From NCBI RefSeq assembly GCF_901709675.1, contig NC_051095.1, positions 26,085,956 to 26,149,955 of the forward strand: a DNA stretch of 64,000 nucleotides, written 5' to 3'. A program made the position numbers and the translations under genes. Shown here piece after piece: positions 54,891 through 64,000 of the stretch (the first letter of the stretch is position 1; every line of letters begins with the position of its first letter). This DNA is from Syngnathus acus (lineage: Eukaryota; Chordata; Actinopteri; Syngnathiformes; Syngnathidae). Below the pieces are notes generated by a model that saw only the letters and a program-made list of their open reading frames with translations, was not told the origin of the DNA and made no database searches.

Positions 54891-55262
54891 CCCAGTGGCA
54901 CGGAGAACCGTTACGCCTGGAGACCTCTCCTGCCGCAGTGGATGGCCGTGACGTCTTTAGTGCTCTGTCGCGCCATTAGCATTCCACAATGCCTTGCTGC
55001 AGCGCCTTCCCAGCCGTTGAGCCCTTGGAGGGTTTCCTCCGCCTGGTCTGCCGTAGCAGTCTTGTCTGTCCTTCCGGGTGAGCGGTGCTTTGTCTGGCCC
55101 GTCACCTAGGACCCTTTTGCCATGGGTGACCCTGCCAGGGGCATGAAGCTCCAGACAACTTGGCTCCTAGAATCATTAGGACACGCAAACCCCTCCACCA
55201 CGATAAGGTGACGACTCATGGACGGGATAGAGTGAGTAAGTACATAGTTAATGAAGCATATG
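54891..55262. repeat. LINE-associated untranslated repeat
   Basis: The words GGACACGCAAACCCCTCCAC then CACGATAAGGTGACGACTCA, and TGGGTGACCCTGCCAGGGGC, belong to a repeated segment that commonly accompanies fish RTE-type LINEs as untranslated sequence. It abuts the 5' side of the LINE on the minus strand. Whether both belong to one element is uncertain. Confidence 0.5.
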
Positions 55263-55275
55263 CTACTTTGAAAAT

Positions 55276-55640
55276 GTACCGAATTTTCCCGACTATAAGT
55301 CGCAGTTTTTTTCATAGTTTGGCCAGGGGTGCAACTTCTAATCAGAGCGACTTATATGTTAAATTATTAACACATTATTACTTGATCATTAACACATTAC
55401 TTAATAGAGTATAGTTGATCACTTCATATGTTATTTTCACTTTAAACCGCATGAGGGCGCACGAGGCCTGTGGAATAATTGGAGCCGTCACTGACAATGA
55501 GTCTGACCTCAGCGCCGGAGTCAGCAGCAGCGTTATTTACAAGTGACACGGAGGACAAAGATCTCAATGGATTTAGTGATTTGGAGTGACGTGGATGATT
55601 CCATAAAAAGTTTTATTTATGTTATAGTCATTTGATATAT
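55276..55640 (+). mobile_element. Pogo-like element, left end with acidic-tail fragment
   Basis: ACCGAATTTTCCCGACTATA then AGTCGCAG resembles the pogo-like ends at 36545 and 38666. At 55498-55590 a small frame, MSLTSAPESAAALFTSDTED then KDLNGFSDLE, matches in style the acidic tail (SDTEEEDFDGF) of the pogo protein at 39734. No right terminus is seen before the LINE at 55644. Confidence 0.5.
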
Positions 55641-55643
55641 AGT

Positions 55644-56640
55644 TTATATATAAAGCATAACAGTGATATGGTCAGAAAGTCCAAGATGGGGGAGGGGGGC
55701 GGCTTTGAAAGCTCCTTTATGCGAAGAGAAGACCAGGTCCAGGAAGCTGTCGCCACGCGTAGGAAAATCAACATGCTGGTGAAGCCTCGGAAAAACAGAC
55801 TTCAGGTTAGCATGATTAAAATCCCCAGCGAAGATGGTGAAACCGTCAGGGTGCGCTGTCTGTTGTTCACTGTTCACTAAGAGCCGCGACCCTGTCGCCT
55901 TCGATGTTGGAAGGCGGGATGTAAACCGCGACCAGCAGAATCGCGGTAAATTCCCTTGGCAGGTAAAAAGGACGGCACTTAATGATCACAAACTCCGCCA
56001 GTGGCGAGCAGTGCTTGCATACCACCAAAGAGTCCCGGCACCACTCGTCACGGATGTAGACGCATATTCCACCTCCACGAGATTTTCCCCCTCGTACAAT
56101 GGCCCGGTCCGCCCGATAGCACGCTAGCCGCTCCAGACGTACAGCTGAGTCCGGAATGTTGACGGTCAACCAAGTCTCGGTGAACACGAGCACACAGCAG
56201 TCACACACCGTCCGGTTTGTAGATCTCAGCAAGCGAATGTAATCCATTTTGTTGTCCAGCGATCGAACATTCGCCAGAAGAATGGAAGGCACGGCCGGGC
56301 GAGCTGGGTTGGCCGCCAGCCTGGCCCGGACGCCCCCACGCTTGCCCCTCTTCAGCCTCCTCGCACACCGCCTACGACGCTTCCCAACCGGGGGAGGAAT
56401 AGCAGACGAGTCCGGCGACGCATCAGGACGTAGCAGTCCGAGCTCCTTTAATGTCCCCGCATCAAAGTCCAGAACTCGACAAAACTCGCTTTCGCCGATG
56501 TCGAGCAGAACCTGCCTGCCGTACTTGTAGCACGACTCAGTACGACGAGACGAACACACAAAACTGCCGGACAAACACTCATTAGACGAACAAAACACCG
56601 TACGGGCGGGACAGAGAGAGGTCGCTGCGTATGCACGCGC
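55644..56640 (-). pseudogene. L2-like LINE: ORF2 N-terminus and endonuclease, frameshifted
   Basis: Minus-strand frame from MAARAYAATSLCPARTVFCS through RRRRCARRLKRGKRGGVRAR to the endonuclease motifs ILLANVRSLDNKMD (Asn), LVFTETWL (Glu), GGGICVYI, AVYIPPSN, then after a 1-base shift near 55870 FAGDFNHANLKSV and LGLSDHITVM (SDH). It ends at 55644 before the RT. It is the same family type as the intact frame at 61801-64000 but a distinct subfamily. Confidence 0.85.
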
Positions 56641-56848
56641 CGCCATCTTGAAAGAATGAATGATTATCTCTGGTTTGTGATGTTCCTGGTCACAGATTCT
56701 TCCATTCCCATGTAGTGTACGCATGAGTACCACATTCTTCCCTTTCTTTGGCACATAGGATACTCGGGATGTGAGCCCTGTATGCAAACTTGGAAGTCGT
56801 GACTGGCCTATTGTTTGAAATCAGCAGTTAAGGTGGAAGTTCTAACCA
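56641..56848. other. No gene recognised
   Basis: Flanking or 5' sequence of the LINE. Upstream in-frame codons here are not supported as coding. Confidence 0.35.
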
Positions 56849-57208
56849 TCCATCCATTCATCTTCCACCGCTTAGCCGAGGTCGGGTCGCGCGGGCAGCA
56901 GCTTTAGGAGCTGACTCGCTGTGTGGCGAGATTCTTGTTTACCTGACTCGCTGTGTAGCGAGATGCCTGTGTTCCTGATTCACTTTGGACTCTGTATGGC
57001 CTGAGGCCCGACCTTCTGCCTGGCCCCAACTACGAGATTGCTTTGCCCCTGTCTGCCACCGCAACGCACGACACGCACTTGCTGACCAGCTCGTCAGCCT
57101 GCCTTTTGCACCTGCTCTGCTGGCGTTCCAGCCCACCTTGTCTCCTTTTCTCTTTGCCTAAATAAAGAGTCCGTGTTGTACATGGTTGTCCTGCCTCATT
57201 CGTGACAG
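56849..57208 (+). repeat. LINE tail word plus LTR 3' end
   Basis: CATTCATCTTCCACCGCTTA then GCCGAGGTCGGGTCGCG at 56857-56895 is a common fish LINE 3' segment. From about 56930, duplicated CTGACTCGCTGTGTGGCGAG units lead to an LTR-like 3' end with CTAAATAAAGAGTCC and CATTCGTGACA at 57208. The left limit is unclear. Confidence 0.5.
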
Positions 57209-57648
57209 CGTGCCCATCGGAGCCGGCTTGCTGACAGTGTCCTGGGGCACTGAGCCGCTTCCTGTGTTGCCACGCTTTGACGCGTCTGGTCATGAATGTC
57301 AGTTGGTCAGTCGACCACCGCATCAACGACAGCACAACCATGGATCGCTTCTCCAACATGTGGCGAGACTTCCTGCAGAATCCAGCCAGCAAGTGAAACC
57401 ACCTCCCGAACATCATCATGAGGAAGTGTCTCCGCCTCCATGGCCTCCCTGACTTGAGACATGACTTTCTGTGGCATTTCTTGTAACCTTCTGTTATTGC
57501 TTCAGTTCGACACGTTTCAGGAAAAGTCACAAGTCATCGCGGTCGTAATTTGAATCGAGTTGATGTGCACAAACCAATGCAAGTCATTTCTAAATTCGAG
57601 CCACAGTGCCATCTGCTGGAGCACTGCAACAAATGCACGCGTTTTAAC
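57209..57648. other. No gene recognised
   Basis: A GC-richer stretch (57230-57500) with a short frame on each strand that I cannot relate to a family. It could be internal retroelement sequence following the LTR end. Confidence 0.35.
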
Positions 57649-57650
57649 TA

Positions 57651-58701
57651 CCGTCTTTTTTCGTGCATAATACGCACCCTAAAAATGGCATGTCGATGCT
57701 GGAAAAAAGCATGTACCCATGTATAATACGCACCCAAATTTTGACTCTTACTTAAGTCCGTAAACGTAAAATTATTTCAGAATAAAGATCATCTTTGGGA
57801 ACAACCGGATGTTATTCTGCCGGTCAGTATCACTGCGCATGCGGTAGCAAACTCGATAGCGAAGAAATGTTTCGGATTTGTGTAGGGTACATTGTGACAG
57901 CAAACGAGCAGGTGATCCAGCAAGCGTCTGATACGAGAGCATTGTGTTCGTATGGAGCGTGTTTGAAGTGAACAGCAGAGAAGAAAGGAACAAGGCAAAG
58001 TGTTGTGAAATAAAATATTACCTGTAATACGCATTTTGTTATTTGCTGATTGTATTAAACCATCGCATTCATTGTCAGTCAAGAAGAGAAGAGGACTATT
58101 ATCCTCCTCCTCTACTTCCATAGCCCGCGGTGCAACCTGATCCTCCCACAGAATGTCATCTTCGGTGCCATCCATTTTGTTTGTGAGGCAGCACTTTTTG
58201 AATCCGTTGATGATGATGTTGCTAATTAAACTGTGAATTGAAACTAATAGGTAGAGAACTGAACTCTCGCTCTTTATATAGCTGACGTGTCTTGCGCATC
58301 CGTTCTGCGCATCGGATCCGAATTTCCGCCGCCGAGTTCGAATATCTAGCGCCATCTAGGTGTCGATTTTTAAACTAGTACTGTAATGGCGGCCTCCATA
58401 TGATATCCGGTCTGCGATGGAGATTAAAAAACAAACAATATTTGACAATAACACACCATCAAGGATTGCACCATCGCATCAAACGATATGTCGTCAATTA
58501 TGATTTTAATGACTAAGTGTGTTGGGCAGGATGGCTGAATGTGATGCGCGATTGACAACAAACAAGAAGAAAGGTGTGATTTCAAGTTTTATTTCGAGGG
58601 AGATTTCCTTCAAAAATTGTTGTACCCATGCATAATGCGCACCCCAGATTTTAGGACAATAAATTAATTAAATTGTGCGCATTATGCACGGAAAAAGACG
58701 G
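57651..58701 (-). mobile_element. Pogo/Tigger-like element (CCGTCTTTTTTCGTGC ends)
   Basis: CCGTCTTTTTTCGTGCATAA at the left is inverted at the right (TTATGCACGGAAAAAGACGG), each next to TA (57649-57650 and 58702-58703). Subterminal TACCCATGTATAATACGCAC recurs near both ends. A transposase remnant lies on the minus strand. Length 1051 bp, a deletion derivative. Confidence 0.88.
58050..58230 (-). pseudogene. Pogo transposase C-terminal remnant
   Basis: INGFKKCCLTNKMDGTEDDI then LWEDQVAPRAMEVEEEDNSP matches the end of the DDE region and acidic tail of fish pogo-like transposases (FKKCGISN..DGTEDD). Only about 60 residues remain. The catalytic part is missing. Confidence 0.65.
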
Positions 58702-58703
58702 TA

Positions 58704-61370
58704 TTTTTGAGAGGTCAAGAGACCTTGCTAGTAGCTAATTTTAGTTTAGCCTATGGTCCAGCTGAAGAGCGCAACGAGGTGAGCAACATTGCACATTTTC
58801 TACCTCTGCCCTCTACGACACACCTCACAAATATGACTTCTTAACAAATAGCAGCACACGCAGCTATCCTGGACTAACGTCGACACACCGATATACCACG
58901 TGCTGCTTTGCTAAGATAAGCAAAGTACCTCACACTCCTGCTGCCATGCAATTTTGTGATGGCAAAAGACTGGAGGGTCCTGGGTGTCATGCTGTGACAT
59001 CATATGGAGGCCATTTTAGTGAGCGGCACATGAAGAAACGACCACCTGCAATGTTTGGTTTAGGTGTTACACTAACTTTTATTTTTTGTTGTTCTAATCG
59101 CATTTTCACGCTGCGCTGAGCACGTTTTCTAATTTTCCACCTCCCTTCACTTTGTTTAGGTTGGCATAGTAAAACCTGCACTTGGAGACTTCAGAGTGCC
59201 GAGTTGAACAAGGCACATGAAGAAATGACTATGTTTAGGTGTTACACCAACTTTCCTTTTTTATTGCTCCAATCGCATTTTCAGGCTGCGCTGAGCACCA
59301 TGGACAACTCCGCACAGTGTACGGATCAGGACCGCGGATAGATCCGCGCTGTATATAGTGCAGCACCATGGACAACTCCACACCGTGTGCCCATCAATGC
59401 CATGGATAGTTCTGCGCTGTAGATAGTGCAGCGTCTGGATAGCTCTCACACGCTTTCGGCTATAGGGAAGTGTTCTTGCTATACAGAACCGTGGACAGCG
59501 CTCATGAACTTTTTGATTTTTAGGGACTATGGCAATTAGGATTTTAGATGTTTGCGCAATTTGAGAATAAGAATGTCTAATAGTGGTCATATAGAAAGTG
59601 TTTTTGCTATTTCAGCACCGTGGACAGCTCTCATCAACTTCAATTCTATTAGGGAATACTGCAATTGGGATTTTTTATGCAGTCTTTCAAATCCCCTGCA
59701 TTGTGCTCGGTAGATCGCTTAATAAACTATCAAGAGATAGTTTAAGTACAGCTAGACAATATTCATCATAGAAATATGATGCAGGGGCACTGCTGACCCA
59801 CATGCTTCAGGAGGCAGCTCAGTTGGCTGTTCGTATTGTCCATGCGCCGAGACGCGCACACAGCACACGTCCAAGTCATATGCATCAACACAAGTCAGAG
59901 GAGCCCCTTGACCTAATTAGCCGACATCTGCTGTAGCCTAGTCCACCTCCCTTCACTGTGGGTAGGTTGGCATAGTAAAAACGTGCTTTTTAAGACTTCA
60001 GTGTGCCGAGTTGACCAAGGCACATGAAGAAATGACCACCTGCAACGTTTGGTTTAGGTGTAGTCAGCAGTCTTCTGATCGACTATTTAGCCTCCTCCTC
60101 ACCCACAGGTTCTGCTGGATTAATTTCATGTTTTTGAAGGAAACAAAATATTGTTGAAGACTTGGGCTGTCTTTATGTTCTGCATATAATTTAACGCCAT
60201 ATTTAGGATGTTGTGTCGCGAGACATCTGACTAGCGTGAGATCAAATTGGAGCAAACAGACCTACAATTTGTTGGGTGTGACATCAAAAGCAAATGGACA
60301 TATTTTGGGCCTAAATGGCTACTATGTGATGGCTAATGGCCCCCAAAAAGGCCTGTTGGCTCCCATTAGACAGCCTGCCGCCTAACACGAACCGAGCGGA
60401 GCTGAAACGTTCTCGCCTTTCGGACGACAAGTCAAACGTCAAAGAGACGAGCCTCATTAGTCGGCCCCCCACGTCCGCTAAAGTTACTTCACAATGATTG
60501 ATGGCTAAAGGAGACCCCCCTTCCTAACCCCTCACAATTGAATCCATACAAAATAGTGCACCTATTGAGCAATTTTGCAGAGATGAAATGGAAAGCCCGC
60601 ATGTCCCCAAAGTAAACAAACTAAACTGGATTTGCACTCCAACATATTGGATATGATATGCTTAAGTCTGTGACTTTGTTGAGGATTATCCCCGAATGTC
60701 CACAATTTGCTGAGGAAAATCTGCAGACTGCAGGTTTTTTTGGCTGAATATGGTGAGAAAAGCATTTGTTTCCTACTTATGTGCAGCGTCAATGTATCTT
60801 ATTATATTCTTCATATGAATTTTATGAATTAATAAATCTAAATCTCAAGCAATATAATTGCAGACAGCTTCAGCTTCACTACCTCAGTCGAAAGCATATC
60901 AGTAAATAGTCTTATACTATTTAAAGTCTGTCAGATAGTTATTTCCACATTTGTATGTTTGATAAATGCACAAAAACTTACAAATGGTATTTGTAAGATT
61001 GTCACTTTAACACATTAATTAGATTAATTAATTACATTGCAAATTAACGTCCTATAAATTAATTGCAAGTGTCAAGTCAATGCGCAAACCTTTCAAATTT
61101 GGCCCATTGAGCTACCCTTAGGCTGCGGCGGCAGAGTTACTCAGCTCCTCCCGAGTCTCTCACGTTTAAAAAAAAAAAATTCGCATCATGGTAGTTGGAA
61201 GAAGGCATCATTCACCTGAGTGCAGTTTGAAGCTAACATAAGCCAACAAGTCATCAATCAACACACCTATTTCAGCTGTGATGCAAGTTTTACAAAACAA
61301 TTTGTTTCTAACAAAGAATATAAGATAAAAAGGTAAAACACACCTTTTTTGAAAATTGGTGAAAGCATCC
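58704..61370. other. Unassigned region with local duplications
   Basis: No gene recognised. Repeated segments: 59141-59250 and 59945-60060 share CACCTCCCTTCACT, GTTGGCATAGTAAAA and GCACATGAAGAAATGAC. 59030-59115 and 59212-59300 share TTAGGTGTTACAC and TCTAATCGCATTTTCA-like words. CCATGGACAACTC occurs twice at 59298-59378. These could be an old tandem array or an unknown element. Confidence 0.5.
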
Positions 61371-61790
61371 AGGCCGGTTCGCAGGCGGGTTAGAGTGTGG
61401 CCTGAGGGTGCCTCTGATGTGCTTCGAGACTGCTTTGGCTCTACTGACTGGGAAATGTTTAAGCCGGCGGCCACTTGCAATGATCGGACGGACATAGAGG
61501 AGTATACTGACTCTGTTTCCTCTTACGTCGCGAAGTGCATTGATGATGTGACCCACTCGAAATACATCGTCACTCGGGCTAACTGGAAGCCATGGCTGAC
61601 TGGGGCTGTCCTCAGGCTGCTGAGGGCCAGGGACAAAGCCTTCAGAGCGGGGGATGAGGCTGGCTTGAGGACAGCGAGGGCCGACCTGTCCCGGGGCATC
61701 AAGGAGGCGAAAAGGGCGTTCACTTGCAGGATTACCGCCCACTTCAAGGACAGCAAGGACGCACGGAGCCTTTGGCAGGGCATTCAGACC
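61371..61790 (+). pseudogene. LINE ORF2 linker fragment (L2-like)
   Basis: The frame KASRPVRRRVRVWPEGASDV, TDWEMFKPAATCNDRTDIEE, VTRANWKPWLTGAVLRLLRA and SLWQGIQTM is the segment between endonuclease and RT of fish L2-like ORF2. It ends exactly where a new LINE of the same family begins, so the younger copy probably inserted in or recombined with the older one. Confidence 0.75.
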
Positions 61791-61800
61791 ATGACGTCAT

Positions 61801-64000
61801 ATGATGGCGCCGCGGATGGCAGCCACGGTGAGTCGCTCTCTGTTTATTTGTCTTATTTTGTGTGTTTTCTGTGTCCTCTGCTGTCCATCCCGGATCACTT
61901 TTACCAGAGAAGCGCTGTTAAACATCGGACAGTCTTCTTCTGGTATTTTCTCTCCTGTTCTCTCCGATTCAGACTGTTTGTCGGAGATTCTAGCCGGAGC
62001 GGCGGTGCTGTACAAGCTAGCGCGACGACGGCGGCGCGGAAAACGAGCCGGAGCACTCGTAAGGCTGAGGCAGAGAGGGTTCCGTTCTGCCCTACCGTCA
62101 ATTCATCTGGCGAATGTCCGCTCCCTGGCGAACAAGATGGACAAACTGCTGCTCCTCACTTCAAGGAACACGGACTTCAGCAGATCCGCCGCGCTGTGCT
62201 TTGTGGAAACGTGGCTCAGCGAACGAACCCCCTACCACGCCGTGGAGCTAGCCGGGTTCAGGCTAACGCGAGCAGATCGCGGCGCGGAGCTCTCCGGAAA
62301 ATCAAAGGGAGGTGGTCTCTGTTTCTACATTAATGAACGTTGGTGTACTGATGTCACGGTGTTGAAAGAGTTTTGCAGCCCTCTCCTAGAAACACTTTTC
62401 ATAAACTGCCGGCCGTTCTATTCACCACGGGAGTTCTCCTCGATCGTCATGGCGGCTGTTTACATCCCACCACACGCACGTGCGAGTGAAGCCACGCAGA
62501 TGCTGGCTGACCAGGTAACAGACATGGAGAAACTTCTACCAAACTCACTAATCATTGTTCTGGGTGATCTTAACAGGGCGAACCTCGCACACGAACTCCC
62601 CAGATACAGACAGCACGTAACGTGTCCCACCAGAGGGGCACAGACTCTGGACCACTGCTACACCGTGATCAAGGATGCATACCACTCTGCGGCTCGTGCA
62701 GCTTTAGGACTCTCGGACCACTGTCTAGTTCATCTGATCCCAGCCTACAGGCAGAAACTAAAAACTTCTAAGCCTGTGGTGAGGACTGTGAGGAAGTGGA
62801 CAGTGGAGTCAAGGCAGGACCTCCAAGCCTGCTTTGACTGCACCGATTGGGGAGCTTTCGAAGCTGCAACTTCAGACTTGCATGAACTCACTGACACTGT
62901 CACATCATATATCAGTTTTTGTGAGGATCTGTGTGTGCAGACTAAGACCTTCTGCACGTACAACAACGACAAACCTTGGTTTACACCGAACCTCAGGAGG
63001 CTGCGCAAAGTCAAGGAGGAGGCCTGCAGGAGCGGCGACCGCGACCTGTTCAGGCAGACCAGAAACACACTGAACCGAGAGGTCAGGAAAGCCAGGAGGT
63101 GTTACGGGGAGAACCTGAAGAGACACCTCTCTGCCAATCCTGATCCCTCAACAGTGTGGAAAGGTCTGCAGAGCATCACGGGCTACAAGAAACGAACCAA
63201 CCCCCGTCCTGTGGAGAGCCCAAGGCTTGCTAACCAGCTAAACAAGTTCTACTGCAGGTTTGATCGGTCCTCCCACACAACGGGACTTCCTGCAGTACAA
63301 TCTACATACTCACCTCTCCCCACAACTGCTCTGTCCACACCTCTATCATCGTTGTCACCAACTCTCTCTCTTGCAGAGGCCGCGCCCGCACTCCAGGTCC
63401 GCGAGGAGGAAGTGCGCCAGATGTACCAGAGACAAAAGACCAGGAAGGCACCGGCCCCCGACGGCGTGTCACCTTCCTGCTTGAAAGTCTGCGCTGAGCA
63501 GCTGGCGCCCACCTTTGCACGGATCTTCAACCGTTCTCTGGAGCTGTGTGAGGTGCCCTCGTGCTTCAAGAGCTCCACCATCGTTCCAGTGGCCAAGAAG
63601 CCCGCCATCACAGGTTTGAATGACTATAGACCCGTCGCACTGACATCTGTGGTCATGAAATCTTTCGAGAGGTTAGTGCTGAACCACCTGAAGGAGGTCA
63701 CGGGCCCCCTGCTTGACCCCCTCCAGTTTGCCTACCGGGCAAACAGGTCAGTGGATGATGCGGTCAACATGGGACTGCACTACATCCTGCACCACCTGGA
63801 CACCCCAGGAACGTACGCCAGGATCCTGTTCGTGGACTTCAGCTCGGCGTTCAACACCATCGCTCCTGACATCCTCCAACAGAAGCTCATCCAGCTTGCG
63901 GTGCCTGCCTCCACCTGTCAGTGGATCACCAGCTTCCTGACCAACAGGAGACAGCGTGTGAGGCTGGGGGGCATCACATCTGACACCCGGACCACCAATA
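61801..64000 (+). CDS. LINE ORF2 (endonuclease + RT), open to the window edge
   Basis: From ATG 61801 the frame is open for 733 codons and leaves the window without a stop. The N-terminus has a hydrophobic run ([16 protein letters not shown], residues about 14-29), then a basic stretch ([13 protein letters not shown]). Endonuclease motifs: [63 protein letters not shown] linker ([17 protein letters not shown]) follows, then RT motifs [48 protein letters not shown] and [13 protein letters not shown] (first catalytic Asp). The YADD motif would lie beyond 64000. The best-preserved coding frame in the window; L2-like by motif style. Confidence 0.9.
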   Translation, partial: MMAPRMAATVSRSLFICLILCVFCVLCCPSRITFTREALLNIGQSSSGIFSPVLSDSDCLSEILAGAAVLYKLARRRRRGKRAGALVRLRQRGFRSALPSIHLANVRSLANKMDKLLLLTSRNTDFSRSAALCFVETWLSERTPYHAVELAGFRLTRADRGAELSGKSKGGGLCFYINERWCTDVTVLKEFCSPLLETLFINCRPFYSPREFSSIVMAAVYIPPHARASEATQMLADQVTDMEKLLPNSLIIVLGDLNRANLAHELPRYRQHVTCPTRGAQTLDHCYTVIKDAYHSAARAALGLSDHCLVHLIPAYRQKLKTSKPVVRTVRKWTVESRQDLQACFDCTDWGAFEAATSDLHELTDTVTSYISFCEDLCVQTKTFCTYNNDKPWFTPNLRRLRKVKEEACRSGDRDLFRQTRNTLNREVRKARRCYGENLKRHLSANPDPSTVWKGLQSITGYKKRTNPRPVESPRLANQLNKFYCRFDRSSHTTGLPAVQSTYSPLPTTALSTPLSSLSPTLSLAEAAPALQVREEEVRQMYQRQKTRKAPAPDGVSPSCLKVCAEQLAPTFARIFNRSLELCEVPSCFKSSTIVPVAKKPAITGLNDYRPVALTSVVMKSFERLVLNHLKEVTGPLLDPLQFAYRANRSVDDAVNMGLHYILHHLDTPGTYARILFVDFSSAFNTIAPDILQQKLIQLAVPASTCQWITSFLTNRRQRVRLGGITSDTRTTN

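Noticed and set aside
55867-56787. Host secreted or nuclear protein
   Set aside because: The conserved motifs are those of a LINE endonuclease; upstream 40-50 residues are not supported as coding.

Overview
This is animal nuclear DNA, almost certainly from a ray-finned (teleost) fish. The inference rests on the mobile elements: Tc1-like transposons with about 210-bp inverted repeats, L2-like and RTE/CFDP2-like LINEs, tRNA-headed SINEs, BED-finger hAT elements, pogo elements with a Brinker-type DNA-binding domain, and a BEL/Pao retrotransposon, plus long (TA)n and (CA)n tracts. No host protein-coding gene could be identified. Nearly every long reading frame belongs to a transposable element. 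Species cannot be named from the sequence alone.

Layout, left to right. 1-2.5 kb: a short TIR element carrying a solo LTR. 2.6-5.9 kb: a Tc1 transposon whose transposase gene is split by an L2-like LINE. 6-10.6 kb: dispersed repeats, an RTE-like LINE holding an LTR, and a second LINE fragment holding a SINE. 10.6-15.1 kb: a decayed Tc1 element that took in two hAT elements. 16.7-24.3 kb: a large hAT element filled with later insertions and ending in a nearly perfect 2091-bp tandem duplication. 27.3-30.9 kb: a hAT element with three other hAT copies inside it. 31-36.2 kb: an LTR retroelement end split by an ISL2EU-like THAP/YqaJ-type transposon, which is itself split by a hAT. 36.5-41.9 kb: pogo-like elements nested three deep. 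41.9-48.5 kb: a BEL/Pao retrotransposon that is open except for one TAG codon. 48.5-50.1 kb: a Tc1 element. 52.3-57.2 kb: a hairpin MITE, a LINE with a solo LTR, a second LINE and LTR debris. 57.7-58.7 kb: a pogo element. 58.7-61.4 kb: mostly unrecognised sequence with local duplications. 61.4-64 kb: a LINE with an open frame that runs off the window.

The genes do not form a pathway. What they record is an order of insertion. Because many insertions keep intact target-site duplications (TSDs), the relative order of events can be read in each nest. The items most worth follow-up are the ISL2EU-like element with two convergent coding fragments, the 2091-bp tandem duplication, a roughly 105-bp block shared by two hAT families with different ends, the near-intact BEL/Pao element, and an unassigned minus-strand protein-like pair at 50.4-51.6 kb.
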